Below are positions 1 through 12,505 of a DNA stretch of 64,000 bases, one piece after another (position 1 is the first letter of the stretch; each line of letters starts with the position of its first letter). Made by a program: the position numbers and the translations under genes. This stretch comes from Harmothoe impar (lineage: Eukaryota > Annelida > Polychaeta > Phyllodocida > Polynoidae). The DNA is taken from positions 24,831,772-24,895,771 of the forward strand of contig OX381710.1 in the NCBI GenBank assembly GCA_947462335.1, read 5' to 3'. The notes under the pieces were generated by a model, which saw nothing but the letters and a program-made list of their open reading frames with translations, ran no database searches and was not told the DNA's origin.

Positions 1-1898
1 TCCAAGAAATTGATTAAAGCTGACCCATTTTTTTAAAGAAGCTACTAACCTCTCACTATACCCGTGGCCTACCCTATATAACTGAACTAGAGAGTTAGAG
101 CCGGAGTTAGATGGACCAGCTGATGGCTAATATATAATGTAAAGGCTATAGGAGTAGCACAGACTATGGGGATTATCATGAGGCAGTCTGAGCAGGTCTC
201 TATAAGCCTGGGTAGTGGGGCAAGTAGCTCATGAATTACTCATACCTGCTCCGTGTCTGGTGGGTGGGAGCTGCTCGTGCTGTCCTCATTGTCGGTATTA
301 GTGGGTTGGCCTATATATGTGAGCAGCCAGGCAGAAAGGATGCTCGGGCAGAGGCACCTGGAGCATCCTCTCTGCAGAGCAGCTCACACCGTATATATAT
401 AACAGGGGTCCATTTTCTATAGTTAGTTACATGGCAATTATACCTGTATGTCTCTGGTGTCTCAGTTGCTAGTTACTATAAATGAATTCGACCTGGATGT
501 ATTGTTCTTATTATTGTACCTAAGCAGACCATCTAGGGCAGGACAGCTGGACTGAAAACCACAAACAAGTTTACCAGAGTGGAAAAATGTGACGGATTTG
601 GCACGGCATTGCAAAAATATGCATTGCCCCAAATGTTTCCTCTTGGTGCAGAGTTCTTGTAGCACCTATGTTAGGAAAATTCACCTGTGCATTTTTATTT
701 CATATTTCATTTTCTGTCATTGAAATGAATTCAAAGCCCGTACATGTGTGTATAATTGTATCTTCATACGAATAGACCGTGATTGTATTGTGCATTGGTA
801 TGATTACATAATACAGTATATGATACATATACAAATGTGGTATGCCATGGGTTTCATATAGTTGACATTGGGAGGTCGCTACTATTAGCAGTGGGTGGCA
901 GCAGTTGTGCTGTGTGTAAGGCTGACCTTTGCTGGTCCCAGTAAGTGGGTGGCAGGTGCACCTTAACACAACGCCGGGTGGTGGCAGCACCGGCACAGCA
1001 GCCTGCAACCTGCCTGTAGCACCCCCCCCCCCCAACCCCACCACACACACACCTCCAACCCCCACCGGGGAAGGGGCACTTCCCGGCCGATTTCCAGGTT
1101 ATTTCCGCTGCACGAGGGGCGTCCGCAAATGGCCGTAGAGCAGGGCAGCAGCAAAGGGATTGATGGTCGGGGAAAGGCTGTTTAGGGGATGTGTCAGAGG
1201 GTGGGGTCACAGGGGGTGGGGGTTGGGGGTGGGAATGGGTGGTTAGTGTTGGATGTTGGGACACACGGGAGGTGGGGACACTGGAATCTTCAATGAAAGC
1301 ACCCCCCTCCAGTTTTGATATTTCTTTTTAATGAGGGGGGGGGGGTATTAAAGGATCAGACCCCTCCCCCCTCCATAAGTAACTCCCTCGTCACACCCCC
1401 AATCACATATATTCTCCGTTCTGTTTGACAGTTTTTCTCTTCTTGTTTGTCAACAAGATAGGCAGAAAACATAAACTGCGTGGCAATGATGCCTTCCCTT
1501 CAAACCATAAGGGCATTTCTACAAAATTAATGTATCTTTTAAATCGTGCAATTGCTGCTGTTATCATCTGCATTGGGACATGACGTAGGCCTATGCCATG
1601 TTCGAAAACTGCAAACTATATTTCAACCCCTTTTGACGCAAACTACAGTGGCGTAGAAAAAGGGGGGCCAGGGGGTCCCGCCTCCCCCCCCCCAATCACT
1701 GAGGAGGGGGGTCTGCATATGTTTGGGCCCCCCAAATTTATCAAGACCTGTAATATGATACACACAATTTTCAATCCCTACCTCTCCCGCAAGGGGAAAA
1801 GTGGGCGCAGAGCTGCAGAGGGGACAGTTGAGAATTTGCTTCCTACCCCTCTGAATTATATGCTTAGGAATGTGAGTATCGCTTCATAACGTCAACTT
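1..1898. other. Gene-free flank
   Basis: I see no supported gene here. The stretch has a C-run/CA compound repeat near 1020-1053, GC-rich pieces around 930-1150, and a purine/pyrimidine-biased patch at about 1640-1745 that resembles the poly-G-rich ends of dispersed repeats. The open frames of 60-140 codons overlap one another on both strands in low-complexity sequence and show no domain or splice context. Two exact GAGC(A/T)GCTC motifs (268-276 and 377-385) lie here. Confidence 0.6.
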
Positions 1899-3183
1899 CA
1901 CAGCCAAAAATAATTTTCTCATTTTCAGAAAATATTTCTTGTTTTAAGTAAAAGAAACTTAAAACAAGTTTGTCCGTAGGATAACAAAATTTTACTTGAC
2001 AGCATGGTTGAGTTTAATATACTTAGACTAAGAAAAACAAACAAGAAAAACAAACAAGAAAGAAATTCTTAAATCAAGCATTTTATACTGGAATCAAGAT
2101 GATACTTCCTGACATATTTCTCAAAATAAGAAAATCTTTCTTACGGAATGGACCTTTTTTCTAGAAAACCTTTTTCTTAAGTAAGTTTTATTTTCTTATT
2201 TCGAGTAAATAAACAAGATTGATGTTCTTGCCTGGGAAATGGGTATGATTATATCTAATTTTAGTCTTAGAGAGAAAGGATTGATGCCAGAGCATCAGAA
2301 AGAGGTTCATCAGATTAAATGCAGCTTTTTGTAGCTACAATAGAAGATTAAGCAAACAGACCTTTATTCAAAGTCATTTCACTTCATGTAATGGGACAGG
2401 TTATCCTTCCCTTTATTTAAATGATATTATCAAGCAAATGGTGTCTCTTATCATTTCTCCCTATAGTTATTATAGTTTATTCACAGGGACAAGAGTTCTT
2501 ACATCAAATTAATCCCTAACAATTCTCCCCTTTTCCCACATATTTTTACCCTCTTCTCTTTCTTTGGGACTTAATTGGAGGCAGAAATGTATATCCTGTT
2601 TAATAAGAAAGTTGTTGTATTGCATAGTGGTGGCCTCTTGTGGCACAACATGTAACTAATGTTCTTAATTTAAGAAAATAATTCTTATTTAGTAGTCTGT
2701 ATACTTGATCCCTATGGAACCTAACTGAACTCACATTCCACACCTATAAAATTCCCAAATAATAGAAGGAATTTGGTGAAGGCATTAAGCATGGTCATAA
2801 CCATCACATAATAGAGTATACTTGCATATTTCTTCACCCTAATTGACACTTTGGACACATGATTTCAGGTTAATTCTTAACTGAGCAGATTTTCAAGACA
2901 TAGCAATCTTAAATCTAGAAATAGAACTTTCTTATTTCAGCAATATAAGATATAATCTTGTTGGGTGCACAAATGACCAGTTTTAAGAAAATTCCTAAAG
3001 AAAAATAAACTTGAATACTTGTTTCTAGAAGAATACTAAAAAAATATAAGATATTTTTGTTAGCTTCCCCTTTCTGAAAACAAGATAAAAGAAAAAACTC
3101 AGAATGAGTTTATTCCTTGAATCGAGAAAATTTAATCTTGATTCTAGTATTTTCTTGGGGTAAGAAAATTATTTTTGGCTGTG
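1899..3183. mobile_element. Non-autonomous DNA element with long terminal inverted repeats
   Basis: The left end (CACAGCCAAAAATAATTTTC, starting 1899) is the near-perfect inverse of the right end (finishing 3183). Inside, AT-rich sequence with repeated AAGAAA/TTTCTT tracts continues the inverted symmetry. No transposase-like frame is visible in the 1.3 kb, so it looks non-autonomous. I cannot see an unambiguous target-site duplication, so the superfamily is open. Confidence 0.7.
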
Positions 3184-4937
3184 TTACAAGGTAAACAGAG
3201 GACATATGATAAAGTGAGTAATGCCGTCTGGCTTGGTTGATAACAGAATAGTCTACCAGTTGAAGGGATTTACAACTATGGGATGGCATATTATCTACGA
3301 AGACCATACGAAGGATGTTATCGGCGTTTGGGGGACTGCATATTAAATAATATCTGATGAAGGGGAAGGCGGTATGGAAAATAGACGATGAAAAGAGGAA
3401 AAGTGTCTCCATGGCTTGAGCCAGCGCTGTGTAAAGAAACCCCTTCATACGGATACACATACTGCAGAGCCAAGGATGACAGTATGGAGGCCCAGGAGGG
3501 CCACACTTCATAACTTGAATAATGGTCTGGTCAGGCTGAATTATCATGTTAAAAACAGGTTGAGGTAAATTGTTCTTTCTCATAACTACTATTCCACATG
3601 GCATTATATTGGGAAAAAATACCCGATTATTTGAGTTGCAGGGAAAAAATACTAAACTGTTAAGTGTTTCTCAAAATGACATTGCTATTGTTAGCACCCA
3701 CGGGTTGGTTATAAATTAATCCCCATACTCTGTATGAGTTACAAGAGTAAAGATCAAAGACAATGTGGTAGTCATGCTTGACCCTGCCAACTATCAACTT
3801 AGTCACACCGACTTGTGACACATATAGTTTAGTATGTATAATATACATATATGTAGCACAACACAACTGCGAGATAATTTGCCGCAATGATACCCCACAA
3901 TCACCTTTCACCCTCACAATGCTGTACATCCCCCTGTTAGTTGTCTGTTGTAAAGTATATTTCGTAGATAAACATTTGGCTCCGCCGTGCTTCGGTATGA
4001 GTGAGTAGTTGGGGGAGTTGGGGGTGGCAGGATAGGGTGAGGGTGTGGGGCGGTAATCGGAGGACCCCGGTAATTATCAGCACACCCGTCTTTGTAGTCA
4101 CTATCAGTTTAGGGAAACATTACGCTGCCCCCTCACCGGCTACAATTACTTAATGGGGCTGCCACCTAGCGGGCCCTTTGAACGCCACCACTCTCCCCCG
4201 GAGTCTCTCACCAACATGCCCAGGGATCAGCGGATCCCGCGTCTCGACCTCCCTGCCCCTCCCATGGGACCCCCCCCCCCCATCATCACACACACCGTCT
4301 CCTCGTGATCCTTGTCAAAGTCCTCTTGCTTTAGAAAATCCTTAAACACGATTCGTCGCATCAACCTACCTCAACCCCATGTCAGTTCCCTGCCCCTACT
4401 TACAGATCGGCATCTTAAAACGTGGGTCAAGACCCTCACTGCCAACACCCCCTCCCACACCACCCCGCCCCCATTACTCAATTTCTAAGATATGTAATTG
4501 CTAAAATGCACAATTTTCTATTAGGAAGGCCGTTGCAATGATTTGTCCCTTCCCTCCCTCCCTCCCCCAACAACCCCGCCATGCCCTGGGCAGACAACAA
4601 CAGAGCACAGAAACCGGAAATAGCATGGTGGCCATTGTGGTTTCAGAGGATCAGCTTAAAGACGGGGCGACGTCGATCAGCGCGCCCTCCCCCGGGATTC
4701 GGCCAAACGATGTGTGGCGTCGGGTTACCATGGAGACAACCCAAACACAGCTCCACTCCTGCACATCCAGGTGCCTCCCTACCTACACCCGACCCTACCC
4801 TCTTTGTTGTTGAGCCGCGACCTTCCCATCAGTAGGGTTAGGGGTCAGGGCCCTTTTTGACGATAATCCCCCATGTTAATCCCCGCTAATCTGTCCCATT
4901 GCGGCCCACACAGGGCAGGGAGACTCTGAGAAAAAGG
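3184..4937. other. Gene-free interval
   Basis: I see no supported gene. The interval contains a C-run followed by CA repeats at about 4270-4296, C-rich low-complexity stretches around 4200-4800, and one CTCF-like motif annotated separately. The overlapping open frames around 4538-4835 are in proline-rich low-complexity sequence and look accidental. Confidence 0.5.
4159..4172 (-). promoter_or_regulatory. CTCF-like motif
   Basis: On the minus strand this reads CCGCTAGGTGGCAG, matching 13 of 14 positions of the animal CTCF core CCASYAGRKGGCRS (mismatch at position 3). Motif match only; occupancy is unknown. Confidence 0.35.
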
Positions 4938-5190
4938 GATTAATTCTGTAAAGGCTGAATAATACTTTATTGCATTCTGCCCTTTCTCGTTATTATGTGT
5001 GAATGCAGTAACTCGCAAGTGAGCACTGCACCCAAGCAACATGCCGGTCCTATGGGGCTTTACACTCCCGAAAGATGGGCATGCTGCTTGAAATGGAACC
5101 CTGATTAGTAGACTCGCCAGCGCTGCATTCATGTACCATGGTGACCAAGAAAACATCTAATTAAAACGCTATGCATCTCTTAAAGGGTTA
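4938..5190. mobile_element. piggyBac-like foldback miniature element (diverged copy)
   Basis: This is a member of the window-wide family with the half-palindrome CCCTTTAAGGGC. The right part (about 5110-5190) reads as ctcgccagcgctgcattcat, then catctaattaaaacgc and cttaaagggtta, which is the family right arm. The left part is a diverged left arm with internal sequence duplicated. Confidence 0.55.
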
Positions 5191-5639
5191 CATGGACTGG
5201 GGAAGTGTAAAGTCTGAGTGTGGAGGTGAGGGCTGTGTTGGCAGGCTTGGGGATTATAGGTCGTCTTCATCTGCCACCCTCTCAGAGGCTGACAAGGTCT
5301 GCCAATAAGTCTATACTGTTCAACATGTCTGCATACACAGCAACTTTGTACCACGATGTGTGAGGAGATGGGATGCGTCTGCCAGGTTGTAAATAAAGCT
5401 TTTGTTTCAAACATATTGTTGTTCCTTGAATCTGAATCATGAGTTCATACACATGGTTGGAGTGTTAGGGTTAAGGTGCAGATCCAGGCATTTCTAGAGG
5501 CAGGCGTCCAGATCAAGGCGGCTGGGTCAGATAATGTTCTTTTTTGGTGCTTCTCTTCTTTTTTTCTTTTTTTTTTCTTTTTTTTTAGGGGGGGGGGGTT
5601 CAGTTGCTGGTGTATCAAAAGCCCATCCACATGAATTAG

Positions 5640-5915
5640 TACCGTTGTCCATGGCAGGGCAGCAGTAGCAGTAAAAGGGTCCATGACAGGGCAGCAGTAG
5701 CAGTACCGTTGTCCATGACAGGGCAGCAGTACCAGTAAAAGGGTCCATGACAGGGCAGCAGTAGCAGTACCGTTGTCCATGACAGGGCAGCAGTACCAGG
5801 GCCAGGTTCCATAGGTGGCAGCACTAGTACCAGTTCCCATGACAGGGCAGCAGTACCAGGTCCATAGCTCCATAGTACCAGGCGCCATAGGTGGCAGTGC
5901 CAGTACCAGGGACCA
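5640..5915. repeat. Minisatellite, unit about 30 bp (GTCCATGACAGGGCAGCAGT)
   Basis: The core GACAGGGCAGCAGTA repeats at roughly 30-bp spacing, with alternating linkers (accgttgtccat and aaaagggtccat), giving a 60-bp higher-order period. Because the period is divisible by three, long open frames cross it on the minus strand. These are a by-product of the repeat. Confidence 0.85.
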
Positions 5916-5934
5916 TGGCAGGGTGGGAGAGTTC

Positions 5935-6430
5935 AGCTGAGCTATGGACGCAGCGCAGCCATGGCCGGACCCGGGGTCACGTGACCGACCTAAGAGCCGC
6001 CTGGGGGCGGTCACGTGAGTTAGTGATGGATGGCGGCTCTGCGCATGCGCGGCCCTAACTAGACGTGGCCGCCATAACACGTGTGACCGCGCTTCCGACG
6101 TCGCGGACACCCTGCCGCCTAATTTACGTGCGCTGTCAGCAGGAAGTCGTCTGCGCATGCGTCAGCCGCGGGCGTGGGACCTGCGGCCGGCGGGCGGGGC
6201 AGGGGGAGGGTCACAACACTGCCCACTCCCCCTCCCCTTCCCACCCAGGCCGCCCATCTCCACCGTCACCCACCACGTGGACGTCGCGTTGTGACGTGAT
6301 GAAGCGGACCCGGCGTCTTTGATCCGGCCTTCATTAAGGCGCATGCGCGGGCTAACACCCCAATATAGCGCCAATCGCCGACAAATTGACTTAGTTTGCC
6401 GCCCTCACTGCGGACCCTGCCCCCTCCCGT
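5935..6430. promoter_or_regulatory. CpG-rich promoter-like island with NRF1 and CACGTG motifs
   Basis: This interval is much more CpG-rich than its surroundings. It holds NRF1-type palindromes (GCGCATGCGC or near matches at about 6038, 6151 and 6340), two GGTCACGTGA-type E-boxes (about 5975 and 6011), and GGCGGC/YY1-like ATGGCGGC on both strands. These are hallmarks of housekeeping, often bidirectional, promoters. I could not assign the transcript: the short ATG frames nearby terminate quickly, so the first exon may be very short or untranslated. Confidence 0.5.
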
Positions 6431-6962
6431 GCACACCCGCCGGTAGGTGGCCTGGTACCAGGGGTGTGGTGGGAGGAGAGTGGGGTCTTTACTTTGCCAC
6501 ATACACTGCCCTGATAGCCGCAAGTCTTACACAGCTAAACCTCCACCACACCCACCCACCTACACACCACACTACCTTTTCCATTCCCCCTGGAGACCCC
6601 GGCCTACTAGACCCCCTCCCCCTCTACCACAACCTCCCCTGCCCCCACTTGGTCGTGGAGACCACAACTCACCTTCCCTGACCTATATGGTTAAAATAAG
6701 TTAAAGGGGAAACGCTTGATTTAAACGTCAAAACTAAAGCAACAAAGTAAGGCAGTCCACACGCAGGCGATAAAATAAATTCGTATGTTGACTCCCTCAA
6801 CGGAGTGCTGTAGTTTTATTTATTTCATTACAATACATGCATTTGTAAACCGTAATAAAAGAAATTTAAGACATCTAGCTTATCCGACATAAAGGTCTTA
6901 ACAAGCATCGCATGAATGATATTTGTTTAGTTGCTGATTTTCAGGGATATTGGCTATGGCAG

Positions 6963-7212
6963 CGGCGGATCAAGGATTTTGAAAGGGGGGGGGGGGGGGC
7001 GCGCTATTGGAAAATATTTTCCTCTCCAACCTTTTTGGACCAAATTTTACATTAGAAAACGTAGATTTTGGCCCAAAACGGGGGAGCGCGCGCCCCCGCG
7101 CCCCCTCTAAATGCGCAAATGTATGGGTCGATCTCAAGTCCCAGCATAATGTCAGTTTACTGTTTATTTCCATGCATCGACCCCTTTATCCCATGCTATT
7201 CCGGATCCGCCG
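6963..7212. mobile_element. Short inverted-repeat element with CGGCGGATC ends
   Basis: CGGCGGATC at 6963-6971 is mirrored by GATCCGCCG at 7204-7212. A G-run follows the left end. The ~250-bp body has no coding potential. It abuts the next element. The TIR is only 9 bp, so this is tentative. Confidence 0.35.
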
Positions 7213-7249
7213 ACCTACTGTATTTGAGTGCCCTATCTGTATATCACTA

Positions 7250-8027
7250 CACTGTAAAAAATATCCCGTAAAAATTACGGTGAATCACTGGCATCACTGA
7301 ATGCCGACCGTTTCCCGTTTTTTTTACGGTCACCGTATTTTGCTTTCCCCCGTAAATTTTACAGGCCTTTCCCGTTGTATTTTTACGGTGATTCATCATT
7401 ATTATATGATGATTCTCTGCTATTCAATGATGATTATAATTGTTTCTGAATTCATTGTTGTATATTTCATAATATCATCTTAATTCCAGGCCTGTATATA
7501 TATATTAGGCCTGAGAAGCATAATTGAATGCCTCATAGCAATATACAATTATACAATCCATGAGCAAAAGGTACTCTAGGATTGTTACAAAGAAACTCTG
7601 ACAACAGTCTCAATATGTATAATTATAATCACCACAACATGGGTGTTTATACTATTCGTACTATTGTCCAGGGTCTCAAAAAAGGAAATTATGTATTTTT
7701 TATCTTTAATATGCTAAAGGCTTCAATTTTAATCGTGTAATTAATGAGATAGTTGGATATCTTTATAAATCTAACACAATTATGTATGTTTTTAGTTGAT
7801 AGCTTCCACTAGAGTCTCTCTATCAAACCAAGCTGCCACCTGGTGAGCAAACTTTTAATGTGAGGTTCACCGTAAATGAAAATATATTACTTCACTGTAC
7901 TGGTTTACGGATGTTCAATGTAAAAGTAATAAGTTTTACAGTGTCTCAACGTAAATCACAATTACAGTGATACACCGTCAAATTTAGCATTGATTCTCCG
8001 TAATTTCAACGGAAATTTTTTACAGTG
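7250..8027. mobile_element. TA-flanked DNA element, TIR CACTGTAAAAAAT
   Basis: The left end CACTGTAAAAAAT (7250) is the inverse of the right end finishing at 8027, and both ends are bordered by TA (7248-7249 and 8028-8029). That fits a 2-bp TA target duplication as in Tc1/mariner-type insertions. Sub-terminal ccgtaaaaattacgg motifs recur in both arms. The ~780-bp interior is AT-rich without a transposase frame, so it is non-autonomous. Confidence 0.75.
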
Positions 8028-8509
8028 TAGGTCAATGTTTCACCGCATGTATATCACTATCAGTAACAAGTTTGAATCACAAGTCCATTATCATTAACTC
8101 CTCCCATAATTTAACAATTAAACCCATACTCAACTTCACCATATCACCATATTTTCGGAAATATCTTAACTTTAAACTCACGGGAATTTTATTTCCCTTT
8201 TAGAAATCAAAGATAATAAATCTCACGCATTAGGATTGGCTTTAATCTACACTTTTATCCTAATGCATCTGTCCATGAACATCCAGAGAGGATATACATG
8301 GGATTGACGAGATAGTTCAGAACCATGCCATTAATCGTTTTAAGTTGTGCTAGCAGAGGGGATGTCTATTGATACAGTTTTGGATGACAATCAATTCTGT
8401 TGACCTAACTTTGTTTGATTTTACATGATGATGTAATCAAAGACTTGGATCAATCTGAACGTGACCAGTGACTGGCTGGTGTTTTGTGCACACTAGATGG
8501 AGTTTCAAC

Positions 8510-8715
8510 CCTTTGTGGGCAGCATAGTTCTTTAATGCAGCAAACGCATAAGACACTTTTGTCATCATGATGCATGAATGCAGGTCTGTGGATTAATCTG
8601 CTTTTTACTGACTATTTGGGGCTGACACACTGTTTAATAGGTTGGCATGGTGCCCCAACTAGGTGATGTCGAGTTACTCACCAGTGCTGTGCTTGTGTAT
8701 CAAGACGGCAGATAA
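8510..8715. mobile_element. piggyBac-like foldback miniature element (diverged)
   Basis: Recognisable family blocks are gggcagcatagttctttaat, gtcatcatgatgcatgaatg and gagttactcaccagtgctg, in the order expected for left arm then right arm. The ends are eroded. Confidence 0.5.
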
Positions 8716-9149
8716 ATACATCATCCTTAATTAAAATGTTGACCTTTATTCTCGGTTTCCATAGCGGGTAATATAGATAACTCATCAGTTTACAAATATT
8801 AGACATCTTGCCTATTCTATCCTGCCGAGAAGAGAAGGTAGCCACTACTATATACCATTAAATAAGACACATTTGATAACCGTTGGGTAGGCCTGGCTAT
8901 CAATACATTGTAGCCCAATATACCCTATATACAAACGAGTATTACCGAACAATATTAGATAAACATTGTTAAAGACTATAAAATCATCCACATGTGCACA
9001 CTTGTTTCGGTTACTAACATGGCTTTGCGTTTGACATTTAGAAAAGTAAACTATTCCAGATCACACATGTAGCGTCTCATTTCATATCATCATGTGGAAA
9101 GGTCACATGGATGACCCCAGTACTATGTACACAGTCACTTCCTGCCCTC

Positions 9150-9163
9150 CCAATAGGGGGCGT
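9150..9163 (+). promoter_or_regulatory. CTCF-like motif
   Basis: CCAATAGGGGGCGT matches 12 of 14 positions of CCASYAGRKGGCRS. It lies about 200 bp from the CpG-rich promoter-like island. Motif match only. Confidence 0.3.
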
Positions 9164-9197
9164 TTTGTTGTTATCGTTCCGCTCAGATACCCAAAGG

Positions 9198-9422
9198 TCA
9201 TCCCGTTGTAACGGGCTGTAGCCATTTGCACCAATTATCGCCCATCATTAACCACTGCTGCATGCCGGGAGACGCGGGGTGTCGTCTGCCACGACAAAAG
9301 TGGCGTCTTTTTGTGTCTGTGTTGGTTTTGTACGGAGATAACTCCGTTACAAAAGGATTCCCGCCCTTTTTCCTTGACTGTAACACGAAAGTCGTCTGAC
9401 TGACCGCAGCGAACGCCTCCAT
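9198..9422 (-). other. Possible first coding exon (unidentified), minus side of the 9.4 kb island
   Basis: This is an open frame of 74 codons starting ATGGAGGCGTTCGCTGCGG inside the promoter-like island and running leftwards. The frame is not low-complexity, but I recognise no domain. If real, it would be spliced at an internal GT before the frame's stop. It could equally be chance. Confidence 0.2.
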
Positions 9423-9700
9423 TGTTGTTGAGCGCTGACCCTTGACCCCGCCGACACTAACCCCCTCTATGGGTCACACACGACGTCAGCCGCCACCCTG
9501 TATCAAAGCCTCCCCTGTAGTGCCGCCATATTGCTAGCGGCAGCCCGAAAACAATCCTTCTGAGCCTGCCTTCAAGACGAGGTGCCAACGTGATGTACCA
9601 TTTCCGGCCCGTAATTACTACTTCCGGTGCGGGCGTTCCAAGATGGCGGACGGCAACACGCAACCCTCAGCCCGCTGTTTGAGTCATTGGGCTTGGATGG
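9360..9700. promoter_or_regulatory. Candidate bidirectional promoter
   Basis: The interval holds two ETS-type CTTCCGG/TTTCCGG motifs (about 9600 and 9621) and a canonical YY1 start context, CAAGATGGCGGAC, at 9639-9651 on the plus strand. On the minus strand, AACAATGGAGGCGTT lies near 9410-9426. The two divergent ATGs are about 220 bp apart. This layout is typical of housekeeping gene pairs. No downstream exons could be confirmed on either side. Confidence 0.45.
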
Positions 9701-9819
9701 GCGACCGCAGTTTTCTCCGCTTGTTTTGCTTTTATGTTGGCCTTCCCTCAGGTGGTCTCAGAAGGCGTTTGCGCGCGGGAAGTGGGTCCGTTTATCTTGT
9801 CCTTCATTATTCGCATTAG
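9643..9819 (+). other. Possible first coding exon (unidentified), plus side of the 9.4 kb island
   Basis: A 58-codon frame begins at an ATG in perfect YY1/initiator context (AAGATGGCGGAC). It encodes MADGNTQPSARCLSHW and continues to a TAG. A plausible donor (CAG/GTGGTC) lies around 9750, so a real exon would end there. No homology is recognised. Confidence 0.25.
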
Positions 9820-10320
9820 TCACAGGCCGTGGCTGTAAAAATGAGACGGGGTGGGGGTTGACGAAGACGGAGAGGGTGGGGCAGTGACGGCAGCTGGAAA
9901 TACAAACTAAACCCCACAGGTGGTCAATTGATGGGTGATTCATTTATTGTGTTATAATTCGTTTTACATGGTGTTTAATATAACTAGAAGGAATAGTCAG
10001 AAACAACATAATGATAGCTACCGAATTATAGCCGCACATGTATGGGAGATATGCCAAGGCCATGCCACAGATAGGATTGGACAACAAACACTAGGTCATG
10101 TATTTTAGAATTATCTATGTAAGCATTTAGTGAAATGTAATTTCAGAAACGTATTTGGAACCACACAAGGACGTCACAAACACCCTTATAAATGCCAGAT
10201 GACGGGGAACAACTCATAGCTACCGTTCAATTCCTTCATTGTGAATGGTATTCTGATTACTTTAAATCACACAATAGCATAGGCACAAATAGTTAGGACC
10301 AGTACTACGTTAGGCTAAGA

Positions 10321-11781
10321 CCCAGCAAATTAGTTCCAGATTGTTTCACCCTGTTTTACCCCTGGAACTGTGTGCTCATTTCGTGCATTTTGTGTGACAT
10401 GTATACCATGTAACAGACTCACACACACTGACACAGTGTTCCATGGAACAGATTCACACAGTTCTGACAGATTTTTAAAAAGCTTATTCACACCAAATGA
10501 CAAAATATATAATGCCCTAAACCAATATGTTTAGTCACGTATTTTTAGTTTCATTATGAATTACTAAAAGATAGGAAATACTGTAATACCTTTTACAACC
10601 AGCAGTATTTGACATAGATAGTCATAGCACACTATTGGTGTGTGTGCTGCTGGTTTGTACAAACTCATTCAATCAGATTCCTAGCATTTCAACATAGGGC
10701 TGATGAATATATGTACCATTATAACCATCAACATTAGAGTTCACATGAGCAGCAGGAGATAGCCAGGCCTTTATCCAAACATGATGACCAGAGGAAAGGT
10801 GTCTAGCATCTGGACCTCTTAATGCTGCTTTCATTAAAATGATATGGCATCTATTTATATACATAATGAATGTAAAAAGAAGGACAGGTGCATTGTCTGA
10901 TTCACAATACATTGGGACCCTGTTTAGATAATTATAGCTAAAGAAAATCATTCTCTTTAATCAGGAAAAGGGGTATAATCAACTTTGATGACATCTGGTG
11001 TCACACATAACAGGTATTTGTGTGATGCAGTGTCACCTAGTTTCCCTTCTGGCACACCCTCACACATCTTCAAACATAACCATTATCACTTTGTCAGGTT
11101 TGAATAGTGCATGGTTTTGACACCAGGTGTCATCTTTGTTGTTCCTTGTTATTCTCATGGGTGAAATGGAATCATTTTCATTGTTTATAACCATAATAAC
11201 ATGTTGTCAATGCAACTTAGACCTAGCTATACACCTCTAATTCTATCAAGTTCCATTAGTGATTGAAAAACACACCATATGATTTGATTAAAGCGGCATT
11301 AAGAGGGACAGACCACAGACACCTTTCCTCTGGTAATCTTGTTTGGATAAAGGTCTGACCTTTTGTTACATGTGTATACAGCTGATATTTGGCATGAATT
11401 GTACACAACTTCATCAGGCCTTCACTACCATGGTAGGAATATTGTTGAATGTGATAGTATGCCCATATACAGCAGGGAGTGCACTAACAGACTTCTGCCA
11501 TGGTGCCCTATGCCAACTTCTAAATATAATGAGTATTACAAACTAAACAGACTTCCCTTTCTTTTTCCAAAAAATCTAAAAAGTGAAACAATATGGTTGG
11601 AAACATTTTTGTGCCATGGTACATGATGCTGTGTGAATATGTGTGAATTTGTGTGAATATGTGTGAATATGTGCCACTTCTTGTCCTATGGGGTATGGTG
11701 TCACATAGTGTCAATTAGTTCCATAGGACACAGTCACACAAAGTGCACGTTCCAGAAACTAAGTCAAACTAATTTGCTGGG
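10321..11781. mobile_element. Large foldback element with CCCAGCAAATTAGTT ends
   Basis: CCCAGCAAATTAGTT (10321-10335) is exactly inverted at 11767-11781. The symmetry continues inward: blocks around 10760-10830 (tttatccaaacatgatgacc, cctcttaatgctg) are inverted at about 11295-11355, and subterminal ccatggaacagattcacac/tgtcac motifs recur at both ends. No transposase frame was seen in 1.46 kb. I see no clear target duplication. Confidence 0.7.
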
Positions 11782-12275
11782 GATTATCTTCCCTATGTGT
11801 ATTTGTCATTGTCATTCATTCTAGACCAAGGATTAATCAAGATCATATTGTGATTAGGACGTTGACGTTACTTTGTCGTCCATGTTTATCGCCGCCACTT
11901 TCACCATCCATTACCGAGATTAGAAAAAGAGAATAAACTCAATACCAATATATAAAGTCCTAAAAATAGAGATACATATAAAATAGCCTGCTCTTTTTCT
12001 CCTTCAGAGATGGGCAGCCAGGCGTCCCTCAGAACCCTGTACCAGAGGCATCTCCCACCATCAACAACACCACCTGCATCTCCACAGAGAAAAAGGGAAT
12101 CAAAGAAGAAAGCTGGCCATGATCCCCTTTCAAGCCCCCCACCTCCTGCACCCCCCCCCCCCCCCCACACACACACACACCCGCACACCCTGGTCCCCTG
12201 TGTTGTTGGGACCAGAAGCCAAGCGGAGGAAATTTGCCAATACACAAAGTCTGCCAGCGGGAGGAGGAGCGGGTG

Positions 12276-12505
12276 TAGCCCTTTAAGGGCCGCATACTGC
12301 TTCAATGTGCTTTGCCGTTTGTCGCCGTTTGCGGTCTTGACGGGCAACTTATCAGTACTGCAGTCTTGCAGTCCCTGCACGGTTGGTACTCCTAGGGTCA
12401 GTATGATTCATGAATAAAGCCCTGGCGAGTTACTCGCCGTGTCTACGTGTATGCGTCAGGACGACAAAGTGCATAGGGCATTAAAGCAGTATGTGAGCAC
12501 CAAAG
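12276..12505. mobile_element. piggyBac-like foldback miniature element
   Basis: The left arm (agccctttaagggccgcata, then ctttgccgtttgtcgcc) and right arm (gccctggcgagttactcgcc, then gacaaagtgcatagggcatt and aaagcagtatgtg) of the family are both present, with an extra ~60-bp stretch between them. Confidence 0.65.

Noticed and set aside
5445..6158. 237-codon minus-strand frame
   Set aside because: It crosses a minisatellite, a poly-A/T tract and the CpG island. It is explained by repeat periodicity and composition.
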